The translations under genes and the position numbers were made by a program. Shown piece by piece: positions 34,560 through 43,563 of a stretch of DNA of 64,000 bases (position 1 is the first letter of the stretch; every line of letters begins with the position of its first letter). This stretch comes from Telmatobacter sp. DSM 110680 (GTDB lineage: Bacteria > Acidobacteriota > Terriglobia > Terriglobales > Acidobacteriaceae), in NCBI RefSeq assembly GCF_039994875.1, contig NZ_CP121196.1, positions 434,001-498,000 on the forward strand, in the 5' to 3' direction. The notes under the pieces were generated by a model. It saw only the letters and a list, made by a program, of their open reading frames with translations. It did not search any database and was not told the DNA's origin.

Positions 34560-36293
34560 ATGAACGAATCTCCCGGGTCTCTGGAATTGTTGGCTAGTCG
34601 CATGGACGAGCTTGAAAAGCGCGTCCATGCACTCGAGCACACGACTGAAGATAGATCGCTGATGTCGAAGCCGGCAGCAGTGCCGACGGCGATCTCCCCC
34701 GGCATTGAAGATGCGCCTCTTCAAACCGCAAATGTATTTCCAGTTCTTGGTCGTGCGTTGCTGGGCATCGCCGGCGCTTACGTTCTGCGCGCGATTGCAG
34801 AGACTGGATTCGTGCCGAGGCTCGCTGTTGCAGCAGCAGCGATCGTCTATGCTTTAGCGTGGCTGGTCTGGGCCGCGACGTTTTCCAAGGGTTCCAAGTT
34901 TGTGCCGCTGATTTATACCGGCACTTCCGCCGCGATCCTGGCGCCGATGTTGTGGGAGATCACGTTACATTTTCACGTTCTTACGCCGACGGCAACCGCC
35001 GTTGTTCTGACCGGCTTCATCACACTCGCCACTGTCCTTGGCGCACACGATGGTCTTGCCGCCTCCGCCTGGATTGCGCAATGCGTCGGCTGCATCACCG
35101 CGATTGCTCTCGCTCTTGCAACTCACGCGATATTGCCATTCCTGTTTGCGCTCTTAGTTGCTCTGATCGTGATTGAGTATGCAAGGACGGTGGAGCACCC
35201 GCAAACGGCGTGGACTCTGATTGCGCTTGCGACCGACGCGGCGATCTGGGGAGCGATTTTTATCTACAGCGGTCCGCAAAATGCTCGTGCTGAATACCCC
35301 GAGTTGAGCATCGCCTCGCTGGTATTGCCGGGTTGCGTGCTGTTTGCAATCAGCGCGACCAGCGTCTGCGTGCGCACAATTGTGCAAGGCATAGCCGTCC
35401 GCGTCGTGGAGATTATCCAAGTGATGATCGCCTTCGGGCTCGCGATCTCAAGCGTCCTCTTGTTTGCACCGAAGGCGACGACCGAGCTGGGCATCGTTTG
35501 CGCAATCATGTCTGCGGGAGCCTATTTTGCAAGTTTCCAATATCTCCGGGCACTAGCTTCCACACGAAACTACCTCATCATTGGTGCGTGGGCGGCAGCT
35601 TTGCTAATTGCAGGTGCGATGTGGATGCTGCCGCTTGCGGGCGCAGCCATCATGCTCGCAATCGCTGGGTCGGCGGCTTATCTCGTCGCGGTGAGAACGA
35701 ATTCCAAAAGTCCTGCATTACATGGGGCATTGTTTCTCTGCACCGCCGCAATTCTTTCGGGAGTGCCGCAGCATGTTTTCAGTGCTCTTGCATCCTCACT
35801 TGAAGGAAGACCTTCGCTGGCAGTCTGGGTGATAGCCATCTGCGCTGTCGCGGCATATGCAATCGGAAGCGACACCAGCTCTGACGGATGGGCGGCGCGA
35901 GTGCTGCATTTTGTGCCTGCGTTCCTTGCGGCATCCACGATCTCTGCGCTCTTGGTACAAGGCGTTCTGATCCTGGCAAACTTCGCGACCGCGTTGAATC
36001 CGCATCACATTGCATTCCTTCGCACGCTTGCCATTTCCGCCATGTCGCTTGGCCTTGCATACGCCGGGTCGCGTTGGGGGCGGTTGGCGATGACGCGGCT
36101 GGCCTATGTCGCGCTGGCATTTATCGCGGCCAAGCTGGTGTTCGAGGATCTGCGCCATGGACATATGGAGTTCATTGCAGCATCGATCTTCCTGTTCGCG
36201 CTTACGCTGATTGCAGTGCCGCGCCTGGTACGGCGGGGAGCTATGTCCCACGCCGCAGCAAATGGGAAGACCGCTGTACCTGTCGGAAGCTGA
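34560..36293 (+). CDS. Multi-pass membrane protein with N-terminal coiled coil (DUF2339-like)
   Basis: A 577-residue protein. Residues ~1-30 form a short coiled coil (LELLASRMDELEKRVHALE). From ~58 to the end there are roughly 16-18 hydrophobic helices, with Gly/Ala-rich segments, and the C-terminus (VRRGAMSHAAANG) is basic. The coiled coil followed by many helices resembles DUF2339-type membrane proteins of unknown function. It starts 30 bp after the NrfD gene, so it may be co-transcribed with the redox module, but no motif ties it to electron transfer. Confidence 0.7.
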   Translation: MNESPGSLELLASRMDELEKRVHALEHTTEDRSLMSKPAAVPTAISPGIEDAPLQTANVFPVLGRALLGIAGAYVLRAIAETGFVPRLAVAAAAIVYALAWLVWAATFSKGSKFVPLIYTGTSAAILAPMLWEITLHFHVLTPTATAVVLTGFITLATVLGAHDGLAASAWIAQCVGCITAIALALATHAILPFLFALLVALIVIEYARTVEHPQTAWTLIALATDAAIWGAIFIYSGPQNARAEYPELSIASLVLPGCVLFAISATSVCVRTIVQGIAVRVVEIIQVMIAFGLAISSVLLFAPKATTELGIVCAIMSAGAYFASFQYLRALASTRNYLIIGAWAAALLIAGAMWMLPLAGAAIMLAIAGSAAYLVAVRTNSKSPALHGALFLCTAAILSGVPQHVFSALASSLEGRPSLAVWVIAICAVAAYAIGSDTSSDGWAARVLHFVPAFLAASTISALLVQGVLILANFATALNPHHIAFLRTLAISAMSLGLAYAGSRWGRLAMTRLAYVALAFIAAKLVFEDLRHGHMEFIAASIFLFALTLIAVPRLVRRGAMSHAAANGKTAVPVGS

Positions 36294-36367
36294 GACTAAC
36301 CGCAGTAATCGGCCGCTGGCTGCGTAGTCATTCTCCCGAGCCGACTCATCTCGTAGCTCGCCGCACG

Positions 36368-37618
36368 CTAATCTAGGCGATGACGTAGCCAATTTGCGGC
36401 CTGCGCTTCTCCGCGCACTTTGACTTTGCTGATATGCACGTCATAGTCCGTTCCGGGCAATAGTGCTTCGAGCACAAACGTCTCCGTTCCCCCTGAGTGA
36501 AGTTCACTGTAGCGATAGACGCCCACATCGCCAATGCTGGTTTCGGTACCTCCAGCCGGGGCATCGAGAAAACGCTGCGCGTCCACCACAGTTGGTGAGG
36601 CATGGCTTCCGCCGCTCTGCAAGGCCTCTGCCGCATACGATCGCACCAGCTTCGTCCAATAGCTCGTCAACAAATCGGTGTCGGCAAAAATGTCGGCCCA
36701 TACGATCTCGCCTCGGACGGCAACGACGACTCCGATCGCGTGCTCCTGGCGGAGTTTCTCCAGCACGTCTGCACGTGATTTGATAAGCGGAGCGGCTGCC
36801 TCATCCACCTTCTCGCTCACGCCAGCGCTCTGCATGGCACGGGCATAGCTGGTGGTTCCCAGGCTCGCTGGGTCGGCAACTCGTGGCCCTGCAACAGCAA
36901 CGCCCGAAGACACTGGCGCAGGAGCGGCTAGCGCTCCAGCAATCATCCCGTGCACCGAATTCCAAACCTCCTGCTGGTCTTTCGCAACCATGGCTTTCGC
37001 GCGCACCGTGGGTTGAACCATCATGCTCAGCGTGGACGATTTGGCGGATGCGCGAAAAGTCGCGGTGTCTTCAGTCCAGCGTCCGGGTTCGATGCAGAAG
37101 ACGCCGAGGTCGATCGGATCACTGCCCGCAGGCACGATACGGTCTTTGGCAATTACGCGATCCTGCTTGCCGCCCGTGACGATTTCACCCGCCAGGAGCA
37201 ACAGTGGCTTGTCAGAGTTGTTTACCAGCACCAAGGTGTTCACCTGGTCTCCGCGATATTGCGGCAACTGAGGATTTGGAAAGGGCCGCGGCACGCCATC
37301 ATTCAATCTGCCTTGTGCCGGACGAGGGCGGACGAGGCCGCGAACCTTGCCTGCTTCGGTTACCTCCACCTGTCCGCTCTTGATGCCCTCATCAAGGGTG
37401 AGGAAGGGCGACGCAGGCATTTTTCCCGATTGGACGATCGGGAAGAGAAGCAGATTCCCGCTCGCAATGGGCGCCAGGACGCGATACGAGCCTCGAACGG
37501 ATTCTACCGGTCCGCCGGCGGCGCGGACTTGAGCTGTGTGGTGAAATGCAAAACTCGCGATAAGAGCTGCAACCAGAAGCATGGATCCGAAGAATCTTGA
37601 CCTGATTCGATTACTCAT
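36368..37618 (-). CDS. Secreted ARPP-1-like protein
   Basis: A 416-residue exported protein with a signal peptide (~8-33, FFGSMLLVAALIASFAFHHTAQVRA). The core (~40-330) has the strings LLLLAGEIVTGGKQDRVIAKD (~138-158), DLGVFCIEPGRW and a C-terminal IGVVVAVRGEIVWADIFADTDLL, which I recognise as the ARPP-1 domain of unknown function. The start has a strong GGAGG 6 nt upstream. Its ATG shares the palindrome CATG with a possible start of the sigma factor gene, so the two promoters must lie inside each other's coding regions. Confidence 0.72.
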   Translation of the reverse strand: MSNRIRSRFFGSMLLVAALIASFAFHHTAQVRAAGGPVESVRGSYRVLAPIASGNLLLFPIVQSGKMPASPFLTLDEGIKSGQVEVTEAGKVRGLVRPRPAQGRLNDGVPRPFPNPQLPQYRGDQVNTLVLVNNSDKPLLLLAGEIVTGGKQDRVIAKDRIVPAGSDPIDLGVFCIEPGRWTEDTATFRASAKSSTLSMMVQPTVRAKAMVAKDQQEVWNSVHGMIAGALAAPAPVSSGVAVAGPRVADPASLGTTSYARAMQSAGVSEKVDEAAAPLIKSRADVLEKLRQEHAIGVVVAVRGEIVWADIFADTDLLTSYWTKLVRSYAAEALQSGGSHASPTVVDAQRFLDAPAGGTETSIGDVGVYRYSELHSGGTETFVLEALLPGTDYDVHISKVKVRGEAQAANWLRHRLD

Positions 37619-38726
37619 GCGAAGCCTCCGCCGGTTTCAGTCGGACCGGTTCCTATCCTGGAACGAGCCCTCGAAGGTTTCTTGCAGAGTTTTTTTGGCG
37701 TATCTTCGAATCGTGGACCGAGCGCCGATCGAGCCCGTGGAAGACTCACTCGCAGACGGGAATTCGTCTGCGCCTCGCGCCCTTGATCGGGGTCTGCTTG
37801 ATCGGCTCTGGCTTGAGTCGGATGCGGGCACGTGGGGACTGCAACGCGATGAGTTTGATCGCATTGTGGTGCTTGCAGCGGTGACGCAGAACTTCGGCCT
37901 AAGTCCAGGGACGATCGCCATTCACGCGCAGCAGGCGACGTTCTTCCAGACACTGAAGCTTGCCGACCTGGTGCTGGCGAAAGCTTGTGCCGCTGGAAAT
38001 GAGCGCGCATGGGGGCACTTTATGGCGGTCTATGGGCAGCCCTTGACGCGCGCGGCCATTGCGATCAGCGGAAGTGAAACCGTAGGGCGCGACCTTGCTG
38101 ACTCATTCTATGCGGAACTTTACGGACTGAATGTACGCGACGGAGAGCGCCGCTGCCCGCTTGATTCCTACCGAGGACGCGGTTCGCTGCTGGGATGGCT
38201 GCGAACCACGCTGGCCCAGCGCTTTGTCGATCACTACCGGCGTACTTACCGCGAACAGGCTCTCGATGATCAACTGCATGATTCGGCAGCGCCAAGCCCC
38301 ATGCTCGATCCTGAGCCGGAAGTTCTCGCTTCGCTACGGCAGGCTGTGCAAGCGGCCCTCCTGGGCCAGCCATCCGAGGAGCGGTTTCTGCTTGCAGCTT
38401 ATTATGTTGACGATAAAACGCTGGCGGAGATCGGCCATGTGCTGCACGTGCACGAGGCGACTATAAGCCGCAGGCTCAAGCGCGCAACGGAAATGGTTCG
38501 CAAGCAACTGTTGCGCAATCTTGAGAAAGGCGGAATGAAGCGCAAGGAAGCGGAAGAAGCGCTCGGAACGGATCCCCGCGATTTGGATTTGAGAATGAAT
38601 CTGAGAAAACTACTGCAAAGTTCTGATGCCGAATCGATCACAGTAGAGACGATCACAAATTCGACAAGCACCCAGGAAACCTCCACGAGCGATTCGCTCT
38701 CAGACAGGGCCAAGACCATAGGATGA
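37581..38726 (+). CDS. RNA polymerase sigma factor (ECF-like)
   Basis: A 381-residue sigma-70-family protein. Region 2 is around residues 140-220 (NERAWGHFMAVYGQPLTRAAIAI, SFYAELYGL, LDSYRGRGSLLGWLRTTLAQRFVDHYRR) and region 4 around 255-315 (LLAAYYVDDKTLAEIGHVLHVHEATISRRLKRATEMVRKQLL, with the HTH). There is an atypical N-terminal segment (~1-130) and a Ser/Thr-rich C-terminal tail (~335-381). Its stop overlaps the next gene (ATGA), which carries an anti-sigma zinc finger, so the pair is probably a sigma/anti-sigma module. The start could also be ATG 37617; neither has a clear ribosome site. Confidence 0.85.
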   Translation: MDPKNLDLIRLLMRSLRRFQSDRFLSWNEPSKVSCRVFLAYLRIVDRAPIEPVEDSLADGNSSAPRALDRGLLDRLWLESDAGTWGLQRDEFDRIVVLAAVTQNFGLSPGTIAIHAQQATFFQTLKLADLVLAKACAAGNERAWGHFMAVYGQPLTRAAIAISGSETVGRDLADSFYAELYGLNVRDGERRCPLDSYRGRGSLLGWLRTTLAQRFVDHYRRTYREQALDDQLHDSAAPSPMLDPEPEVLASLRQAVQAALLGQPSEERFLLAAYYVDDKTLAEIGHVLHVHEATISRRLKRATEMVRKQLLRNLEKGGMKRKEAEEALGTDPRDLDLRMNLRKLLQSSDAESITVETITNSTSTQETSTSDSLSDRAKTIG

Positions 38727-39949
38727 ACCCGACCATCCAATCCGGAATGCATCCCGATGCTGAGAGTCTGACGGCGTTCGCAGAGCAGTTACTGCCAGCG
38801 CCCGAACGTGATCAGATTCTGGCGCACATGGCCACGTGCAGCCGCTGCCGCGAAGTTGTGTTTCTTGCGCAAAGAGCGCTCGAAGAAGATCAATCGGAAG
38901 TAGTTCCCACTTCGAAGAAGGCGCCAACGGCACGTCGAGCCCGATGGTTCGACGCTTGGCGATGGACCTGGATTCCGGTTGCTGCGCTCGCGACATTCAT
39001 GGGGTTAGCAGTGCTTCAGCACTTCCGCCACCCTGCGGAATCAACGCAGATGGCCGTTAACAAAACCCCGGCCGACGCTTTGCAGAAGACGGTGCCCTCG
39101 AGTATCGCTCCTCCCGCAAAGACCGCTGCAACGACAAACTCTGCAACTCTGAATGCGGAAGTCGTGGAGTCTGCCAAGCCACTGACCAGGCGCGATGAAC
39201 CTGTACGTCAAGCAGGTAAGGAGGAAACGAAGCGACTCGATGAGAAGAAGGCCGTTGAGCAGAAAGGCTATGCCGCCCTGGCTGGAGCCGCGCCGTTGCC
39301 TCCAGGGGTGTCAGGCGGATCAATGCAAGAGATGCTGTCAGCACGCGCGAAAGCTTCACCGACCGGTGGCCCGGCAGCAGTGAACCAATTCCAGCAGCAG
39401 AGTATGGCGCAGCAAAACCTCGCACTACAAAACTCCATGATGAAGGCGCAGAACGTTCCCACTGACAAGGTTGTAGCGCCGAGGGCTGCAGCTCTAGGAG
39501 CGGCATCAGAGACCGTTTCGGTTCAAGCGGATCAGGTGGCAGTCCTGCCAACTCCCGCTCCTGCTTCTTCTCGGGTTTCCTCCGTTCCACTGACGGGGGA
39601 ATACCACGGAACGCTTTCCTCGGCAGCCGCAAAGCAAAAAGCGATACAGAAGATTATCTTGCCGAGTGGGCTGGGAGTTCTTGCAACTGCGTCTGAAGCC
39701 AGCCGGATCGTCGCTCTCGACACTGCCGGAGCCCTGTTCCTGAGCGAAGACGGTGGCAAGAATTGGCAATCAATTCCATCGCAATGGACCGGGCGGGCAT
39801 TGCTGGTGCGTACCCGGCCGGTGGGAACTGAGGGCGGTGCCTCACGCGCGCCGCAAATTCTACGGTTTGAGCTAGTGAACGACAAACTGCAAACATGGCT
39901 CAGTTACGACGGAAGAATCTGGACGGCGCAGACCCTTCCTTTGAAGTAG
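38723..39949 (+). CDS. Putative transmembrane anti-sigma factor with YCF48-like output domain
   Basis: A 408-residue protein. The N-terminus has a zf-HC2-type zinc motif HMATCSRC (~35-42), preceded by HPDAESLTAFAEQLLPAPERD, then one TM helix (~84-104, WTWIPVAALATFMGLAVLQHF). A long Ala/Gln/Lys/Pro-rich periplasmic linker (~110-300) includes QFQQQSMAQQNLALQNSMMK. The last ~100 residues (ATASEASRIVALDTAGALFLSEDGGKNWQSI) contain a BNR/YCF48-like Asp-box (SEDGGKNW). The layout suggests that signals sensed outside are relayed to the sigma factor encoded immediately upstream. ATGA overlap. Confidence 0.8.
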   Translation: MNPTIQSGMHPDAESLTAFAEQLLPAPERDQILAHMATCSRCREVVFLAQRALEEDQSEVVPTSKKAPTARRARWFDAWRWTWIPVAALATFMGLAVLQHFRHPAESTQMAVNKTPADALQKTVPSSIAPPAKTAATTNSATLNAEVVESAKPLTRRDEPVRQAGKEETKRLDEKKAVEQKGYAALAGAAPLPPGVSGGSMQEMLSARAKASPTGGPAAVNQFQQQSMAQQNLALQNSMMKAQNVPTDKVVAPRAAALGAASETVSVQADQVAVLPTPAPASSRVSSVPLTGEYHGTLSSAAAKQKAIQKIILPSGLGVLATASEASRIVALDTAGALFLSEDGGKNWQSIPSQWTGRALLVRTRPVGTEGGASRAPQILRFELVNDKLQTWLSYDGRIWTAQTLPLK

Positions 39950-39973
39950 CCACAGTTTGCAACACGCCTGCGC

Positions 39974-42121
39974 TCATGTTCGGATGGTGTTGTTCTCCGG
40001 TGTCATCGGCATGCTGCGGAGGCGTACGCCGGTAGCGGCGAAGATTGCATTACCTACGGCAGGCGCCAACCCCACAAGGCCAGTCTCTCCGGCACCGGCG
40101 GACGGCAGATCCTTGCGATCGAGCAGGACGATCTCGACTTTTGGAGTGTCGCTGAAACGCGGTACCCGGTACTTTGAAAACAGAGGGTTCTCAATTCTGC
40201 CATTGCCGAAGAGAATCCTTTCAAAGAGCGCGCCTCCGATGGCCTGCACAATCGCACCCTGCATCTGATTGCGCAATCCGTCGGGATTCACAATTGCACC
40301 CGACTCCCATGCCTCGACCACGCGGCTAATTTTCACCTGCTTTGAGGCAGGGTCGATGGCAACCTCAGCGCACGTGGCGACGAATCCGCCTTTGTCTGTA
40401 CCGCAAGCAATGCCGAATCCGCGTTCCGGCGTGGACTTCGCGTTGGCCCAGCCGAACTTTTCAGCAGCGGCCTGAACGACGGCTTTGAGCCGAGGGTTAC
40501 TGACATTTTTCAGACGAAATGCTACGGGATCGATCTTCGCGGCGTGTGCCATCGCATCCATGTGCGACTCGCGCGCAAAGTGATTTGCCGTCGCCGCCAG
40601 GCCTCGATACGAGCCTTGGCGCAGAGGCGATTTGGATGGGTGGTACTGGATCAGCTGATTGGCGACATCATATGGCGTGCCGATTGCTGCCGGTCCCGAG
40701 TTGTAATTGTGGTGCTCCCATGCTACGAGCGTTCCATCCTGGCGCACGCCGGCTTTGATTTCGATAAGGCCTGCGGGACGGAAATAAGCCCACGTGAATT
40801 CGTCTTGCCGCGTCCACACTACCTTCACTGGCTTTCCCGCGGCTCTAGCGAGACGGGCCGCTTCCAGCGCAGCTTCGCCTGTGTGCTTGCCGCCATAGCC
40901 GCTACCCATATCGGGGTGGATCACGCGCACTTTTTCAGCAGGCAGTTGAAACGCCTGCATCAGCTCGTCGCGCACTCCGAAAGGCCGCTGCGTTCCGGTC
41001 CAGACCGTCAGCTTGCCGTTGCTCCACTCCGCCACCGCGGCTCGCGGTTCGAGAGGAGCATGCGCGATGTACTCGACGGTGTACTCAGCTTCGAGCTTCA
41101 CATCGGCACTGGCAATTGCTTCAGCGACCGATCCGACCACGTGGTCAGGCCGTCCCGGTTGACCCTCAGGGTTGTTTTTGAGGTACGCAAAAAGTCCTTG
41201 ATTGGTGGGCTGTTCAGGCACATCCCACTTTGCATGGATCGCTGCCAAGGCGCTGTGGGCAGCGAACGTGTCGTTTGCGATAACTCCTGTGAAATCGCCA
41301 TCCCGCACGACTTTTACTCCCTGCATCCTCTCCGCTGTACTGGTGTCAAGAGACTGTAACTTGGCATTGAAACCCTCCGGGCGGAGCACCACACCGAACA
41401 TCATTTCTGGTCGCACGATGTCCGATGGGAACTGATGTTTACCAGTTACGAAATCCCGGCCATTCGCTTTGGGAACCGGCGTTCCAGCAATCTTCCACTC
41501 CGTGGGGGGCGTGAACGGCGGATCCCCGGCAACATCCTTCACCAGCGACTCGCCCCGCGTGAGTTCACCGTAGGTCAAAGATTTTGATCCATCGGCGGTT
41601 GTTACTTTTCCCGCTGCGGCGAACAGCTTTGAAGCATCGGTCTTCCAGCGCTTCGCGGCCATCTCCACCAGCAATTCGCGGCTTGCAACCGCCATATTGC
41701 GCAACTGCGGAGCCATCGTGGGAGTGGTGCGGCTGCCGAAGGTGCCCATATCCCACGGAACCAGGTCCGTGTCGCCCATGACCATGGTGATGGAATCGAA
41801 GTGCACGCGTAATTCCTCCGCAACGGCTTGCGCGAGCGAGGTGCGGATGTTCTGGCCCACTTCAACTTTGCCAGTGAACACTTTCACATGACCATCGGCA
41901 TCTATGTGCAGCCATGCGCTTATGTCCTTTGGAAGCTCGTGGCCTCCGAAGCTTCGGCCCGATTCCTGCGTCCATGATCTGGACGGCGCAAGGCAGATCA
42001 GCACTCCGCCACCGAGCACTTTGAGGAAATCTCGCCGATCAAATTGAGTTCTTCGAAGCTCGCCGACATTCGTGACTGCGGGCTTTCCGTCTTCCATAGA
42101 CTGCTGCTCTCGAAGATTCAT
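39974..42121 (-). CDS. Xanthine dehydrogenase-family molybdopterin-binding subunit
   Basis: A 715-residue periplasmic molybdoenzyme subunit. A Tat signal is present (QFDRRDFLKVLGGGVLICLA, ~24-43). The start is set at 42121 because it overlaps the small-subunit stop (ATGA); the frame is open further upstream. The aldehyde oxidase/xanthine dehydrogenase Mo domain covers ~60-715, with GKVEVGQNIRTSLAQ, MGDTDLVPWDMGTFGSRTTP, GSGYGGKHTGEAALEAARLA, LRQGSYRGLAATANHFARESHMD and the catalytic Glu in SAGAGETGLVG near the C-terminus. It resembles isoquinoline 1-oxidoreductase-type two-subunit enzymes that use c-type cytochromes rather than FAD. Substrate unknown. Confidence 0.9.
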   Translation of the reverse strand: MNLREQQSMEDGKPAVTNVGELRRTQFDRRDFLKVLGGGVLICLAPSRSWTQESGRSFGGHELPKDISAWLHIDADGHVKVFTGKVEVGQNIRTSLAQAVAEELRVHFDSITMVMGDTDLVPWDMGTFGSRTTPTMAPQLRNMAVASRELLVEMAAKRWKTDASKLFAAAGKVTTADGSKSLTYGELTRGESLVKDVAGDPPFTPPTEWKIAGTPVPKANGRDFVTGKHQFPSDIVRPEMMFGVVLRPEGFNAKLQSLDTSTAERMQGVKVVRDGDFTGVIANDTFAAHSALAAIHAKWDVPEQPTNQGLFAYLKNNPEGQPGRPDHVVGSVAEAIASADVKLEAEYTVEYIAHAPLEPRAAVAEWSNGKLTVWTGTQRPFGVRDELMQAFQLPAEKVRVIHPDMGSGYGGKHTGEAALEAARLARAAGKPVKVVWTRQDEFTWAYFRPAGLIEIKAGVRQDGTLVAWEHHNYNSGPAAIGTPYDVANQLIQYHPSKSPLRQGSYRGLAATANHFARESHMDAMAHAAKIDPVAFRLKNVSNPRLKAVVQAAAEKFGWANAKSTPERGFGIACGTDKGGFVATCAEVAIDPASKQVKISRVVEAWESGAIVNPDGLRNQMQGAIVQAIGGALFERILFGNGRIENPLFSKYRVPRFSDTPKVEIVLLDRKDLPSAGAGETGLVGLAPAVGNAIFAATGVRLRSMPMTPENNTIRT

Positions 42122-42597
42122 CGCGCACCTCCAGCGTGCATCTTGCCCGAGGCGCGTTTGATTGCTGCGAGAATGCGCGGATAGGTTCCACAGCGGCAAA
42201 CATTGCCGTTCATCGCACCTAGAATTTGTTCATCGTCGTGCGCCTGGTTATCGCGAAGCAAAGCGGTGGCGCTCATGATCATGCCCGAGGTGCAGTAACC
42301 GCACTGGAATGCGCCCTCGTCGAGAAACGCCTGCTGCACGGAAGTCAGCGTGCCGTCCACCTCGAGACCCTCAATGGTTGTGATCTTCGTGCCGGCTGCG
42401 GCCGCTGCCGGAATTGAACAGGATCTTGTTGCAGTCCCATCCATCAGCACCGTGCAGGCGCCGCACTGACCTTCGCCACAACCATATTTCGTGCCAGTCA
42501 GGTTGAGGCGGTCGCGCAGCACGGAGAGCAGTGTCTCCTCCACAGGCGCATCCACTTTGTAAGGTTTGCCATTGACGTTCAGAACCAGTTCGCCCAT
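42118..42597 (-). CDS. (2Fe-2S)-binding subunit of the same oxidoreductase
   Basis: A 159-residue electron-transfer subunit. The plant-ferredoxin-type cluster is KYGCGEGQCGACTVLMDG with a further Cys at RSC (~36-60). The second, four-helix cluster is FQCGYCTSGMIM (~97-108) and NGNVCRCGTYPRIL (~131-144). No FAD-binding domain or third subunit lies nearby, which fits the IorAB-type architecture. It would carry electrons from the Mo subunit, with which it overlaps by 4 nt. No Tat signal, so it is presumably exported in complex with the large subunit. Confidence 0.93.
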   Translation of the reverse strand: MGELVLNVNGKPYKVDAPVEETLLSVLRDRLNLTGTKYGCGEGQCGACTVLMDGTATRSCSIPAAAAAGTKITTIEGLEVDGTLTSVQQAFLDEGAFQCGYCTSGMIMSATALLRDNQAHDDEQILGAMNGNVCRCGTYPRILAAIKRASGKMHAGGAR

Positions 42598-42687
42598 CGC
42601 AAACTCCCGTCAGCTTCAAAAGCTGATCCGGGCTCAAGGATAGCGCAAATGAGCAACGGTTGTTGACCAGTAAGGCAGACGAGTTAG

Positions 42688-43563
42688 TCAGCTTTTGGCG
42701 CGGTGACGGCGCGATTTGCCGCCTTTCTCCTTCTTGACCGCCGAATGGTACTTACGGCGGATATCTTCAATGTTCACCGTAGGTTTTGGCACCTGGATGT
42801 TCATTGATTCCAATGTCGCCACAATAATCTCCGACACCGCAAGGTCGCGGAACCACTTGTGATCCGAGGGGATTACAAACCACGGCGCGTCCTTTGTGTT
42901 GCACTTGGCAAGCGCATCCTCATAAGCCCGCACATAGTCGTCCCAGTATTCGCGTTCGCTGTAATCGGACTCGCTGATCTTCCAGCGCTTAGTGGGGTCA
43001 TCGAGTCTCTGCTCGAAGCGCTTTAACTGTTCTTCCTTGCTGATGTGGAGGAAGAACTTCAGGATGTGTGTACCGCTTTCGATGTGCAGCCGCTCGAAGT
43101 TGTTGATGTCATCGTAGCGTTTCGACCAGACTTCTTTCGGCACCAGATTGTGTACGCGCACGATCAACACATCCTCGTAGTGCGAGCGATTGAAGATAGC
43201 GACTTCGCCACGCTTCGGTGTCTTCGCCTCAACACGCCACAGAAAATCGTGTGCCAGTTCTTCCTGGGTGGGCTCTTTGAAATTGGCTACGTCGCATCCC
43301 TCGGGATTCATCGAGCCGATCACATGCTTGATCACGCCGTCTTTACCGCCCGCGTCCAGTGCCTGCAGGCAGATCAGCAGCGAACGTTTGCGCTCTGCGA
43401 AAAGCTTCTGCTGCAATTCGCCCATCTTCGCGCAGAGTTCCTGCGTTCTGCGGAGAACATGACTCTTGCCGTGTTTGCCTTTGAATGCCGGATCGAAGTC
43501 ATCGAGGCGAACAGGTTTACCTGGCTGGATGCGGAATTTTTCGACGAAGTGTTTGCCGGTCAT
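42688..43563 (-). CDS. Polyphosphate kinase 2 family protein
   Basis: A 291-residue PPK2-type enzyme using polyphosphate to phosphorylate nucleotides (or the reverse). The start at 43563 overlaps the aldolase stop (ATGA), giving MTGKHFVEKFRIQPG. The Walker A-like motif is in LQALDAGGKDGVIKHV (~67-82) and the Walker B/lid region in AIFNRSHYEDVLIVRVH (~119-135) and DDPTKRWKISESDYSEREYWDDY. The basic C-terminal tail (KKEKGGKSRRHRAK) is unusual but common in this group. A cytoplasmic enzyme; the sequence does not show which nucleotide it prefers. Confidence 0.9.
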   Translation of the reverse strand: MTGKHFVEKFRIQPGKPVRLDDFDPAFKGKHGKSHVLRRTQELCAKMGELQQKLFAERKRSLLICLQALDAGGKDGVIKHVIGSMNPEGCDVANFKEPTQEELAHDFLWRVEAKTPKRGEVAIFNRSHYEDVLIVRVHNLVPKEVWSKRYDDINNFERLHIESGTHILKFFLHISKEEQLKRFEQRLDDPTKRWKISESDYSEREYWDDYVRAYEDALAKCNTKDAPWFVIPSDHKWFRDLAVSEIIVATLESMNIQVPKPTVNIEDIRRKYHSAVKKEKGGKSRRHRAKS

